A stretch of 64,000 nucleotides of DNA from Azohydromonas caseinilytica (GCF_012927045.1 NZ_JABBFW010000024.1:20260-84259), one strand, 5' to 3'. Counted from the stretch's first letter, positions 44,623 to 57,651 are shown. Notes: generated by a model not told the origin, from the letters alone. Program-made: numbers and translations.

Positions 44623-45555
44623 TCACGGCGGTGTGCCGCCGCCGTCCAGGGCGTTTCGTGGCGATGGCGCCTCCGGCAATTCATCTTCGCCCGGCCGGTA
44701 CGTCGCCTGCCGCTGCGCCGGGTTGCGGTTGACCAGGCGGCGGCCGAAAAGCGGATGTCTGCAGCCGCGCATCTCGTGCTCCAGCTGGTACAGCGCCCGG
44801 CCCTCGCCCGGGTCCACGAGATCCGTGAAGCGCCAGTCCTGCGGGCCCCGGTCGCGCTGCAACAGGGAGTGTTCCGCCAGGCGACGATGCGCGCCCTCGG
44901 GCGGGTCGATGTAGAGCTGCACGTGGTGCCCGTCGTAGGCGGGCAGGGGCGCACGCGACTCGACGAAGCGCAGTGACTGGCCGCTGGCCACGGGCACCAG
45001 CGCCCGCTGCAACCCGTCGCCCAGCCCCGCCAGCGAGGCGGGCGCGCCCAGCAGCTCGGTGTAAAAGCGTGCCAGCCCCTCGGCCGTGCCGGCGGGTACG
45101 TCCAGCTCGACATAGGCGATGCCCGGCAGCGTTTCACCCGGCGGCGCGGCGTGGACGCTGAAGGCATTGCCCCAAGGGCAGCGCACCAGCAGCGCCTCAT
45201 CGGCGGCACGGACGTCGAAAGCCGTGTGCGCCAGCGGCTTGCGCAGCGGCTCCAGCCGGGCCGGCAAATGCCGCAGCCACGGCACCGTCAGGCCGATGCG
45301 CCCGCGCAGCCGCTGCGGCGCCCCGGTGGGCAGATGCATCTGGGTGCGGCCGATGTTCACCCACATGTTGTCAAGGCCGACCATCAGGAAGGGATCGCGG
45401 GTGAAGCCCAGGCCGACCACGTAGAAGAGCGTGGCGAGCTGCTGGTCCGGCTGCGTCAGGTTCACGTGCTCCAGCAGCACGAGCGGGCTGGAGCAGCGCG
45501 GCAGCAGCACGGGCAGCCCGGCGGGAGATGGAGTCGGCATGGCGTCTTGCGGCAT
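44623..45555 (-). CDS. Two-module VOC (glyoxalase/dioxygenase-fold) protein
   Basis: A 310-residue protein with two VOC-like modules: the first near LLEHVNLTQPDQQLATLFYV (residues ~25-125), the second near AYVELDVPAGTAEGLARFYTELLG (~140-255). A charged tail includes NRNPAQRQATYRPGEDEL. I recognise the superfamily but not the reaction. Starts at 45600 and 45540 are also in frame; none has a clear ribosome site. Confidence 0.78.
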   Translation of the reverse strand: MPQDAMPTPSPAGLPVLLPRCSSPLVLLEHVNLTQPDQQLATLFYVVGLGFTRDPFLMVGLDNMWVNIGRTQMHLPTGAPQRLRGRIGLTVPWLRHLPARLEPLRKPLAHTAFDVRAADEALLVRCPWGNAFSVHAAPPGETLPGIAYVELDVPAGTAEGLARFYTELLGAPASLAGLGDGLQRALVPVASGQSLRFVESRAPLPAYDGHHVQLYIDPPEGAHRRLAEHSLLQRDRGPQDWRFTDLVDPGEGRALYQLEHEMRGCRHPLFGRRLVNRNPAQRQATYRPGEDELPEAPSPRNALDGGGTPP

Positions 45556-46205
45556 GTTGTGCTGGCGGGTGGGGGCAAGCCCCGATCCCGGCCCCGCCAT
45601 TGCTTGACATAAGGTGGATTGGCATGACGGAAGCTTGTAGGCGCCAATTAGAGATGTCGCACAGTTGCGCGCTTGCGGACGTGGTCCGGCACGCGGTCGC
45701 CGAGCCCTACGGGCGTTTTCAAGAGCGCGTTCCACGTCATGCTCGATGCGTGAATTGCGCAGGAACGGGCCATTGGCGCCACGGCAAGCATGCAACCTTG
45801 CCAACGTCGTCGTTGCACAGGGATGCGATGCCATCGTGTTGCATCGATGCAACAGAGCGGCATGGATGGGCGGAGATCCCAAAGCGGGCGGCGGCCTTGT
45901 TCAGACTTGCCTCTCCAGCCCAACCGCTGGCCGCAACATCCGGCGACAGCTTCTCCTGTGTCGTGGCTGCAATCCGAGTTTGGCGCCTGCCTGTGCCGCT
46001 GCGGTGGTGCAAAACCGGCTTGTAGGGCTGCTGTTGCGCGGCTGGCGTAGCAACTCCTCCGGCGGTGCAAGTCCTGCTGACCCGATGCCGCCCGCGCCCG
46101 CCGCGGGAACTGCCCGGCGTCGGCCCAGGCCACGCGCGCCGGCGGGATCGCCGTGAATATTGAATACAGTAATGGGTTTTCCCACCCCACATCGAGTACG
46201 ACGCC
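45556..46205. other. 650-bp divergent gap before icd
   Basis: Open frames cross this region on both strands, but none has a family signature or ribosome site. It is unusually long for an otherwise compact genome. It holds the 18-bp palindrome at 45837-45854, a nearby inverted pair GGCAAG...CTTGCC (about 45783-45802) and an AT-rich patch, GAATATTGAATACAGTAA, at about 46155-46172, that may belong to the icd promoter. Confidence 0.5.
45837..45854. promoter_or_regulatory. Perfect 18-bp palindrome, candidate operator
   Basis: TGTTGCATCGATGCAACA is identical to its reverse complement. It lies about 280 bases upstream of the VOC start and 350 upstream of icd, in the shared gap. A dimeric regulator could bind it; which one is unknown, and a chance palindrome cannot be ruled out. 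Confidence 0.45.
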
Positions 46206-48449
<2,244 letters not shown>

Positions 48450-48506
48450 TCGCCGCACCGGGGTGGGGTTGCGCGCGGCCCTACCCTGTCCATGACAATG
48501 AGCTGA

Positions 48507-48531
48507 CGCCGGGGACGCAACGGCCCCGGCG
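48507..48531. terminator. GC-rich hairpin between convergent icd and topB
   Basis: CGCCGGGG at 48507-48514 pairs with CCCCGGCG at 48524-48531 around a nine-base loop. It lies 58 bases after icd and directly at the 3' end of topB. No T-run follows on either strand, so it is at best a weak or Rho-assisted terminator. Confidence 0.45.
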
Positions 48532-48533
48532 GG

Positions 48534-50870
<2,337 letters not shown>

Positions 50871-51196
50871 GTGGGTCGTATTGTCGTCGCGCCAGACGGC
50901 AGGGCTGCGGGCCCTCTTCCTCGATCCGGGCCAGCGCCCGTTTGCGCCGGCGTGCGAGCCGCGTGCTCGGGCGGGCGCGGCACCCTTGCACTGGAAGCGG
51001 TATTTGCGGCTACCGCCGTCGACTTGATGGACTGCAACATGACGCCTGGCGCCGCTGCCCCGCTGCAAGACCTTGGGTTTGCCCTGCAAGGTCCCGACGC
51101 GGTGCGCGCCTTGCCCGCTTGTAATCCAGCGCAAAGCGCGGGCCGCGCCCGGCACAGGGGCACCGGTCTTTGCGCTTGGGTGAAGCTGCCCTTTGC
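50871..51196. other. 326-bp gap between topB and the double-HTH gene
   Basis: No gene that I can support. Two open minus-strand frames cover it, but neither has a credible start or known features. It probably holds the topB promoter. Confidence 0.4.
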
Positions 51197-52753
51197 TCAG
51201 AGCAAGCGCACCGCCCCCAGCAACTCGAAGGCCTTGTCCTCGGAAAGGTCGCCTTGCTTGGCCTTGAGCACCAGCGTCTTGATGAGCGCTTCCGCGATGG
51301 GCGCCAGGCCGCCTTCAATCACCAGGGATTGCGACAACACCGGGGTAAAGCTGAGGGATCGCGGGACGGGCGAATGAACGCCCGGGGAAACCGAAGCTTC
51401 AACCGGTGCCGTGTCCGAGGCCGGTGCCGCACAGGCAACGACTTCGGCCGGCCGGGCAGGCGCAGCCAGTGGCGCCGTTGGCTGGGCTTCAGGCTCGACC
51501 GGCGCCAGCAGCTCCGCCTGCACCGGGGTGGTGGTGTGGGCGCTCGAGGATTCGCTGACCGGGTCGGCGGGCTTGCCGCCGGGCTCGCTGCCGCGCCGGG
51601 ATGCCCCTCGGCGGCGCTGTGCCATTCCCGTGGCTGGGACAGCCTTGGAGCCGGTGCCGAGGGCAGCGTCTTGGCCTTCGGCAGCACCAGCCAGGGACCC
51701 GGCCGATTCATCCGTGTCCGCATCCGTAGCGCCTTCGGAGCTTGTGCCGCCGGCATCCGAGGGCGCGGACCCCGCTTCAGCCGCCTCGCCGGCTGAAGCG
51801 GCGTTGGCGTCTGTTGCCGCATCTCGTGGCAAGGGTGCGAGGCGTTGGAGCGTGGCTGCAGGAATGTCCCGGGTACTGCGGGCGGCTTCGAACCAGTCGT
51901 TCGGCAAGCCCAGCGCGCGAGCCATGTCACCGCAGAGCTCTTGGTCCAGGACCTTGCGGCCGCTGAGCATGGCCGACACGTATGGCGGCTTGACCTGCAG
52001 GACGCGGGCCAGCGCGCTCTTGGCGCCCTTGCCGTGGAGCAGGATGCTCAGGTTCTGCTTGCGCAGTTCAGGAGAGGCCATGGAGAAGTTCTCTTTCGGG
52101 CCGGAGTACGGGCGGGGCACCGCCATCGACAAGGGCAATTGCGCTTCAGCAGTGGCCGTACGGGAAGGCGCCAGGCGGGCCGGCGCCGCTGCATCGGCCC
52201 CGGGGGCCTGCTGGGCATCGGCATCGCGAGCCGGAACCCGCACCGGGCGTGACGCCGCTCGGGAAGCAACGGAGGCCACCGCGGACAGCGACGCCACTGC
52301 GCCCTCACCCGATTCCTCGTCATCCTGCAGTCCCGCCTGGTCGGGATGTTTCAACAACTCCAGCGTGCGCTCAGGGACCGCATTGTTGAGCCCGTCCAGC
52401 CACTTTCCGGGCAATTTCAAGGTTCTTTCGATATGGAAGGCCGTCTCGTCGGGGCAAAGGGTGCCCTGGGATATGGCTTCAAGACGCTCCAGGGGCACTT
52501 CAGCCACCAGGGCCAACACTTCACGCACGGGCGCCTTTTCCAGCAGGAGCCGCAGATTTGCAGCACGCAGGGCGCCGTTCACACCTTGCTTGGCCACCTG
52601 GGCCTTTGTGTCTTCTCGCCGAACCCCATTGGGCCGCTTGCCCGATACCGCGAGCAAGACGGCGTTGTCCCGCACCGGCTCGCGGTAGTTGCGGACATGG
52701 TTGCGGCCGCGGTCGCCGTCACGGCGCTTCGATTGCCAATCAGGCTTTGCCAA
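51197..52753 (-). CDS. Unrecognised protein with two similar HTH-like modules
   Basis: A 518-residue protein I do not recognise. Two segments resemble one another: residues ~65-135 (ALRAANLRLLLEK, then LALVAEVPLERLEAISQG and LKLPGKWLDGLN) and ~220-295 (ELRKQNLSILLHG, then LARVLQVKPPYVSAMLSG and LGLPNDWFEAAR). Both have the helical rhythm of phage-repressor-type HTH domains, the second more clearly. Long Ala/Ser/Pro/Glu-rich stretches (~135-215, ~295-450) look disordered, and a short helical domain closes the protein (APIAEALIKTLVLKAKQG). I chose a TTG start at 52753 because GGGAG lies six bases upstream. It is upstream of topB on the same strand. Likely DNA-binding, function unknown. Confidence 0.7.
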   Translation of the reverse strand: MAKPDWQSKRRDGDRGRNHVRNYREPVRDNAVLLAVSGKRPNGVRREDTKAQVAKQGVNGALRAANLRLLLEKAPVREVLALVAEVPLERLEAISQGTLCPDETAFHIERTLKLPGKWLDGLNNAVPERTLELLKHPDQAGLQDDEESGEGAVASLSAVASVASRAASRPVRVPARDADAQQAPGADAAAPARLAPSRTATAEAQLPLSMAVPRPYSGPKENFSMASPELRKQNLSILLHGKGAKSALARVLQVKPPYVSAMLSGRKVLDQELCGDMARALGLPNDWFEAARSTRDIPAATLQRLAPLPRDAATDANAASAGEAAEAGSAPSDAGGTSSEGATDADTDESAGSLAGAAEGQDAALGTGSKAVPATGMAQRRRGASRRGSEPGGKPADPVSESSSAHTTTPVQAELLAPVEPEAQPTAPLAAPARPAEVVACAAPASDTAPVEASVSPGVHSPVPRSLSFTPVLSQSLVIEGGLAPIAEALIKTLVLKAKQGDLSEDKAFELLGAVRLL

Positions 52754-53247
52754 ATGATGCTCCCTCAAGTTTTCACAGGCAGGCTGTCACACTGCCCTCT
52801 CAACGTTGCAAACAAGAAAGCGCGCCCTTTGTCGAGCGCGTGCCGTACCGAGGTTTTTCCAATGTACCCAATGTGGCTGGAAACCGCCGTGAACGCCTGC
52901 TGCATTCTCTTGCGCCTGCCCATCAGGCCGGGCCTCTGAGGCAAGCGTGCCATTTCCAGGAAACCGTCGCTGACCGAACCGGAACAGGCCTTGTGCCACC
53001 CGCAACGCCAGCTCTGCGTCTTCCTGTCCATCGCCGGCTTGTCTTTGCCCTCCGGGTTAACCCGCACTGGAAAGTGACAACGTGCGCCCGCAAGGGAAGG
53101 GTTTGGACGTACGTGGTTTCCGGCTTCACCGGGAAAGCTTGACGAATGACAATTGCAGCCATGCAGCACACCGATAGCTGAGGCGTTCATCGGCCCGACG
53201 GTTGGATGAGCGCCTTTGCGGCATCACACTCCCTCAGGACGCTCACC
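52754..53247. other. 494-bp gap holding one copy of a 42-bp repeat
   Basis: No supported gene: a 141-codon minus-strand frame (52765-53190) has no known features and overlaps the repeat. This stretch separates divergent genes and must contain their promoters. Confidence 0.4.
52941..52982. repeat. 42-bp direct repeat, copy 1
   Basis: Aligned without gaps to 53601-53642, 32 of 42 positions match; the conserved parts are GCAAGCGTGC, AAACCG and TGACCGA. Both copies lie in non-coding DNA. The style recalls interspersed intergenic repeats of Burkholderiales genomes, though I cannot name the family. Confidence 0.5.
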
Positions 53248-53445
53248 ATGGAAAGCACCTCGATTTTTTGCCCTACTTCCGAAGGACCGCCTGCCGAATA
53301 CGTGTCTGCCATGGCCGACCTGGAAAAACGGGCGGGTCGTGGCGAACTGACATTGCGGCAAGTCCGGCACGAGATCTTCGCGCTGCGCGAGCGTTATGGT
53401 GCCGAGGTCGCACTCGTGATGCAGTGGGCTGCCCGGTCGCATTGA
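53248..53445 (+). CDS. Small conserved protein, paralogue of the 61626 gene
   Basis: A 65-residue protein: MESTSIFCPTSEG, then AEYVSAMADLEKRAGRGELT and LRQVRHEIFALRERYGAEVA, ending in QWAARSH. The core aligns with the 58-residue protein encoded at 61626-61802 (EY..A..DLE+RA..GE+TL.Q.R.EIFALRE+). The predicted form is one or two amphipathic helices. AGGA lies nine bases before the ATG. No function is known to me; the paralogy and shared pattern support it being real. Confidence 0.7.
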   Translation: MESTSIFCPTSEGPPAEYVSAMADLEKRAGRGELTLRQVRHEIFALRERYGAEVALVMQWAARSH

Positions 53446-53473
53446 GCACCGGCTGAAGCTACTGGGCAAGTGT

Positions 53474-53598
53474 CAATACGGTTCAGTTAAGCCCTTCCGG
53501 CCCGCGGAACGACCAGGCAGCGGCCGCCGAGCCTCTCGGCGCGCACGCACGGTTTTGTCATCCCAACGGAGCAAACGGGTTTTAACTGAACCGTATTG
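53474..53598. mobile_element. 125-bp MITE-like element with 17-bp terminal inverted repeats
   Basis: CAATACGGTTCAGTTAA at 53474-53490 and its exact reverse complement at 53582-53598 bound a 125-bp segment without a gene. Outside the ends, GGGCAAGTGT (53464-53473) and GAGCAAGCGT (53599-53608) match at 8 of 10 positions, as a decayed target-site duplication would. This suggests a non-autonomous transposon moved by a transposase elsewhere. A hairpin acting as terminator or attenuator is the alternative. Confidence 0.55.
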
Positions 53599-53600
53599 GA

Positions 53601-53642
53601 GCAAGCGTGCAGTTGCAACGAAACCGGATCTGACCGAGGCGG
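53601..53642. repeat. 42-bp direct repeat, copy 2
   Basis: Partner of 52941-52982 (32 of 42 identical). It begins two bases after the right end of the MITE-like element, so the element may have inserted at the edge of this repeat. Confidence 0.5.
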
Positions 53643-53726
53643 CTGCGGTTGAAAGCGCCACGGTGCGCCCGGAACTGTCGGACTGCACCCCAAGGAGAAC
53701 TTCAGAGCGTTGCTCTGAGAGGCCGC

Positions 53727-53978
53727 CTACTTCTTGGTGGAAAGCCACTGAGCGACGCTGTAGGCAAGCTGGCGCTCTTGGTCGCTCTTGCAATTGACCG
53801 CTGGATCAGCCAGGTGCTGCTCCAGCGACCAGTCGCTGGGCCTGTGCGCCATCCACCATGCCACTGCGGCCTCGGCGACGCCATGCAGGACAACGGTGTC
53901 CGGGGCGCCCGCGCGCGTGCCGGTCTGGTGCCGCCCGAAAGCCACGTCGAGCATCATTTTCACGGGGCTATGGCTCAT
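53727..53978 (-). CDS. Small hypothetical protein
   Basis: An 83-residue protein starting MSHSPVKMMLDVAFGRHQTG. The middle is VVLHGVAEAAVAWWMAHRPSDW and the C-terminal part is LAYSVAQWLSTKK. The Trp-rich helical middle (WW, W, W) looks constrained rather than random. AAGGA lies at good spacing before the ATG. No family recognised. It diverges from the EEP gene at 54254. Confidence 0.6.
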   Translation of the reverse strand: MSHSPVKMMLDVAFGRHQTGTRAGAPDTVVLHGVAEAAVAWWMAHRPSDWSLEQHLADPAVNCKSDQERQLAYSVAQWLSTKK

Positions 53979-54253
53979 GTCGCATCCTTCCCAACCGTGC
54001 TGCGTGTTCCCGAATCATCTCCGCTCGTGCCTTGACACGCCAGATGCGGATTGGTGCCTGAACTCCTGCACCGGCTCGATCCGCAGCCGTGACGTCCGGG
54101 CTCCTGAAAATTGACCCTCAGTGCAGGCTCACGCGTTGCTAGTGGGCCTGGGTCGCGGATCATCGATTCGTCGGGTGCACGCGCTGTCTTGTTGCCGGTA
54201 CGGCAGCGGTGGCATGGCAATGCCGCGGTCGGCCAGTGGTGAAGGAGGGAAAC

Positions 54254-55033
54254 TTGAGTTCAGTACGGATCGGCACCTGGAACCTGGGACGCTCCGGCGC
54301 ATTCCATCGCACCCGCATTGCGCGGCAGCTTGAATTGCTTCGGCAATACAACGCGGATGTCTGGGTCCTGACCGAGGCCCATGATGCCAACGTGCCGCCG
54401 GGCGGCCACGTGGTCAGTTCCTCATGCAACTCCGATTTCCACCATACCGGCGAGCATCGGGTCGTCCTGTGGTCAAGGTACCCGCTGTCCCAGATAGCCA
54501 CTGAGGACCCGGTGTCGACCGTGGCGGCGCGGCTTGAAGTGCCTGGGATGGATTTGCCGCTGCTGGTGTATGGCACCGTCATTTCGCACGCGCATGGCGG
54601 CGTGGTGCAACGCCAGGCCTTGTCGTGGCAACGTCATCACGAAGCGGTGCAGCGCCAGCGTGCCGAATGGCTGCGATTGCGCCAGAACCTGCCTGATCAC
54701 GCGATGTGCGTGGCCGGCGACTTCAACACCAACCTTGACGAGGCGGCGCGGTATGGAGCCGCTGATCCCAGGCACAGCATCCTGCAGGGGCTCGCGGACG
54801 CGGGTATGGCATGCCTCACGAGCGACGCGCTGCGCAGGACGCTGGCACAACCAGGCGACCGTGCCGGCGTGGACCATGTGTGCTTTTCTTCGGACATGGA
54901 TGGACTGTCAAGCCAGATCGAGGCTTGGCCCGCAACCATCGACGGCCAGCGGCTCAGTGAGCGCGGCGGCATTCTGGTTGAGTTGGCATGGCGGCGTGCG
55001 TCAAACGGGCAACCGCGTCTGCCCCATCCTTGA
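54254..55033 (+). CDS. Endonuclease/exonuclease/phosphatase (EEP) family protein
   Basis: A 259-residue metal-dependent phosphoesterase fold. Markers are GTWNLGRSG (Asn10), LTEAHD (metal-binding Glu41), GDFNTNLDEA and the closing DHVCFS. Members cleave DNA, phospholipids or phosphoproteins, so the substrate cannot be read from this. The start appears to be TTG at 54254, preceded by GGAGGG; a frame reaching 54209 would add 15 residues. No signal peptide is seen. It lies alone in the accessory region. Confidence 0.82.
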   Translation: MSSVRIGTWNLGRSGAFHRTRIARQLELLRQYNADVWVLTEAHDANVPPGGHVVSSSCNSDFHHTGEHRVVLWSRYPLSQIATEDPVSTVAARLEVPGMDLPLLVYGTVISHAHGGVVQRQALSWQRHHEAVQRQRAEWLRLRQNLPDHAMCVAGDFNTNLDEAARYGAADPRHSILQGLADAGMACLTSDALRRTLAQPGDRAGVDHVCFSSDMDGLSSQIEAWPATIDGQRLSERGGILVELAWRRASNGQPRLPHP

Positions 55034-55217
55034 AAATTCACCGTGCATCATGGAGAAAGCAATGATGACCCCGATGAGCCTGAGGCTGCGAGCTTGGGCG
55101 ATCGAGGCTTCCACGGCACCGCTGCATTGAAGCGATACTTTGTTTCTTGTCCGCGCTTCGCCGGGTTGCGTCAACAGCGGTATGCTTTGCACCCTGTTTT
55201 GTTCACAAGGATTCCAC

Positions 55218-55481
55218 TTGGCAGAGACCAACGCCCAGAAGAGCAGCGCCTTCATGAAGGCCTTGAAGCCCAGCCCTGAACTGGCCGCCATCGTCGGGGC
55301 CGAGCCGCTGCCCCGCACCGAAGCCACCAAGCGCCTCTGGGACTACATCAAGCAGCGCAATCTGCAGAACCCGGCGAACAAGCGCAACATCCTGTGCGAC
55401 GCCACCCTGAAGGCCGTCATGGGCAAGGACGAGGTGACGATGTTCGAGATGACGGGACTGGTCAGCAAACATATGTCCTGA
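55218..55481 (+). CDS. SWIB/MDM2 domain protein
   Basis: An 87-residue protein that is essentially one SWIB domain: FMKALKPSPELAAIVGAEPL, PRTEATKRLWDYIKQRNLQ, NKRNILCDATLKAVMGKDEV, ending TMFEMTGLVSKHMS. Standalone SWIB proteins occur in chlamydiae and many betaproteobacteria; by analogy with eukaryotic SWI/SNF subunits they are thought to bind chromatin or nucleoid proteins. The TTG at 55218 follows AAGGA at good spacing. A strong terminator lies 90 bases downstream. Confidence 0.88.
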   Translation: MAETNAQKSSAFMKALKPSPELAAIVGAEPLPRTEATKRLWDYIKQRNLQNPANKRNILCDATLKAVMGKDEVTMFEMTGLVSKHMS

Positions 55482-55570
55482 TGCGAACGCTGCTGCAAAT
55501 GCAGAGCCCAAGCTGCTCCTGACCTTTGCCTGCGCCGCAAGCGGCAGCACTCCTGTTCCATGATGCCAAG

Positions 55571-55592
55571 GCCCCGCTCAGCGGGGCTTTTT
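55571..55592 (+). terminator. Rho-independent terminator after the SWIB gene
   Basis: GCCCCGC (55571-55577), loop TCA, GCGGGGC (55581-55587), followed by TTTTT (55588-55592). Confidence 0.85.
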
Positions 55593-55907
55593 CGTTGCGG
55601 CAAGCCCTGCATCAAGCTTGCGGCAGGCGTGCAAAGACTGCTGATCAGGCGGTTCCGCAGCTTCGCCCACGGGGAGGTTGCGAAAACAACCTTAGAGACA
55701 ACATACGCGATTACAAAGCCCAGTCCACGATCCTTCACTTCTCCACTACCCAAACCAACCGTGAACATCCACACCACCTACTGATTCTCTTTATCTTCCT
55801 TCAATAGAAGAGCGGCAATCGACAGCCTTCAAAAACCCGGGCAGGAACGGGCAAAGCTGGAGAGTTGCGGGGTCTTGCGTGTATGTTGTCAACCTGAAAC
55901 GAGAAAA

Positions 55908-55932
55908 GGCCTGCTGAAGCAGGCCGCTTTTT
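55908..55932. terminator. Bidirectional terminator at the end of the BCCT gene
   Basis: GGCCTGC (55908-55914), loop TGAA, GCAGGCC (55919-55925). A T-run follows on the plus strand (55928-55932), and TTTTCTC follows on the minus strand, eight bases beyond the BCCT stop. Confidence 0.85.
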
Positions 55933-55939
55933 CTCGGTG

Positions 55940-57544
55940 TCAGCGCTGACTACAGAGATGCTGATGCCGCTGGTGCTCACCAATGAGCGCTTTGAACAGC
56001 CCCAGCATCAGCACGAACATGAGCGCCATGAAGGGCAAGCCCAGTGCAATGGCACCTGCCTGAGCCGCCTTCAGCGCATCGTCTCCCCCGACGATGAACA
56101 GAACCAACGTCACCACCCCGACAACTCCGGCCCAGACAACTTTCTGAAATCCGCTGGTGTCCTCCTTTCCGCCCGAGGCGAGGGTATCCACCACCAGGCA
56201 CCCGGAATTGACAGACGTCACCATGAATATGGCCAACAGGATCACGGCCAGAAAGGAAGTGAGCTGTGCCATGGGCAGCGCTTCGAGAAACCAGAACAGA
56301 GTCAGCGTGACGTCCTGGATACCTCCGGCCAGTTGGCCAATGCCGGTTTCCGCCTGGTGAATGGCCGTGCCGCCGAACGCCGTCATCCAGATCAAGGCCA
56401 CCAGGGTGGGAGCAATCATGACGGACGTCACGATTTGCCGCACGGTACGTCCGCGTGAAATGCTGGCAATGAACATTCCAACGAACGGCGCCCAGCTTGC
56501 CCACCAAGCCCAGTAGAAAACCGTCCAGCCACGAAACCATTCCGGGTCATTGCGGTTGACCCAGTTCGCCAACGGAATGAAATACTTGGCGTAATCCGCC
56601 GTGGTCGAGCCCAGCCCGGCCACAAAGCTGACCACCCCCGCGCCCAATATCACGAAAACCAGCAACCCGAGGGCGAAAGCCATGTTGATGTTGCTGAGCA
56701 GCTTGATGCCGGCATGCATGCCCGCCCCAACGGTGATTGCGGACAACGCGGAAACAAAAACAATGAAACCTGCCTGCATCGCGAAGGAGTTGGGCGTACC
56801 GAACACGTAATGCATCCCGGCCGCCGCCTGCATCGCTCCCAGACCCAGCGAGGTCGCCAAGCCAAAGGTGGTCAGGAGAATGGTGAAGATGTCCACCGTA
56901 TGCCCGATCCAGCCCTTGTGCGCGGCACCGATGAGCGGCTGGAGGCCCGACCTCAGCGAGTTCTGGAGTCCCTTGTTGTAGGCAAAGTACCCGATGACCA
57001 GCGCGACGATGCAGTAAACGGCCCAGGGATGCAGTCCCCAGTGGAACAGGGTCGCACCCATCGCCGCATGCACGGCTTCAGGCGTGTCCTTGGGGACATT
57101 GAGCGGCGTCTTGTTCCAGCCAGAGTAATAGGCCAGCGGTTCGGCCACGCCCCAGAACAAGAGACCGACGCCCATGCCCGCGGCAAACAGCATCGAGAAG
57201 TAGGAAATGGTGCCGTACTCCGGCTTTGTTTCTCCGCGGCCGATCCGCACGTTGCCTGCCGGGGTCAATACCAGCAGAAAACAGAATAAGACAAAAGCAT
57301 TCCCGGATATGATGTAGAACCAGTCGTAGTTATTGATGGTCCAGTCTTTTGCCTTATTCAGAAACAATCCAGCATTGACGGGATCGGAAACTGAATAGCC
57401 CACCAGAGCCGCCATCAAGACCAGAGCGACAGGGCACACGATGCGATGCACGTCCAGGCCCAGTATCCGCATATTCATGTCAGAGGCCGTCGTGTTGCTC
57501 TGAGAAGGCGGTATTTTTATTCTTGCCGACACCTTTGCGTCCAT
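55940..57544 (-). CDS. BCCT-family transporter (betaine/choline/carnitine type)
   Basis: A 534-residue secondary transporter with twelve membrane helices. The family's core region is WTVFYWAWWASWAPFVGMFI followed by ASISRGRT (TM8 region), and MGVGLLFWGVAEPL is the conserved TM3/4 segment. It probably imports a quaternary amine such as glycine betaine. The base composition is visibly lower in GC than neighbouring genes. AGGAG lies six bases before the ATG at 57544; the in-frame ATG at 57562 has no such site. The start of soxB at the right edge is a possible metabolic link. Confidence 0.92.
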   Translation of the reverse strand: MDAKVSARIKIPPSQSNTTASDMNMRILGLDVHRIVCPVALVLMAALVGYSVSDPVNAGLFLNKAKDWTINNYDWFYIISGNAFVLFCFLLVLTPAGNVRIGRGETKPEYGTISYFSMLFAAGMGVGLLFWGVAEPLAYYSGWNKTPLNVPKDTPEAVHAAMGATLFHWGLHPWAVYCIVALVIGYFAYNKGLQNSLRSGLQPLIGAAHKGWIGHTVDIFTILLTTFGLATSLGLGAMQAAAGMHYVFGTPNSFAMQAGFIVFVSALSAITVGAGMHAGIKLLSNINMAFALGLLVFVILGAGVVSFVAGLGSTTADYAKYFIPLANWVNRNDPEWFRGWTVFYWAWWASWAPFVGMFIASISRGRTVRQIVTSVMIAPTLVALIWMTAFGGTAIHQAETGIGQLAGGIQDVTLTLFWFLEALPMAQLTSFLAVILLAIFMVTSVNSGCLVVDTLASGGKEDTSGFQKVVWAGVVGVVTLVLFIVGGDDALKAAQAGAIALGLPFMALMFVLMLGLFKALIGEHQRHQHLCSQR

Positions 57545-57623
57545 GTTGTCTCCTAGATACATTCCGTTTGCATGGACCTGCCCAGCCTTAATCTTTCACA
57601 AGAAACCAGGAAGGCGCGTCGTT

Positions 57624-57651
57624 TTCATTGGCATTCACCGACCTTTGTCAA
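57624..57651 (-). promoter_or_regulatory. Candidate promoter of the BCCT gene
   Basis: On the minus strand, TTGACA (57646-57651) and AATGAA (57624-57629) are spaced by 16 bases. The -35 is perfect, the -10 poor. It lies about 80 bases before the BCCT start, in an AT-richer stretch. Confidence 0.35.

Larger units (their letters stand above)
55482..55939. other. 458-bp gap with two terminators
   Basis: It separates the SWIB gene from the convergent BCCT gene. It contains two intrinsic terminators (listed separately) and an AT-richer middle. Open frames here lack start sites and family features. Confidence 0.5.

Noticed and set aside
45528..46025. 165-codon plus-strand frame in the gap before icd
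   Set aside because: It begins inside the VOC gene on the opposite strand, has no family features and contains the palindrome; not listed as a gene.
53474..53598. Reading the inverted repeat pair as a plain intrinsic terminator
   Set aside because: The arms are 91 bases apart, no T-run follows, and flanking near-duplications fit an inserted element better. It remains an alternative.
53473..53793. 106-codon minus-strand frame across the MITE-like element
   Set aside because: It overlaps the better-supported gene at 53727 and its end is simply the inverted repeat translated.
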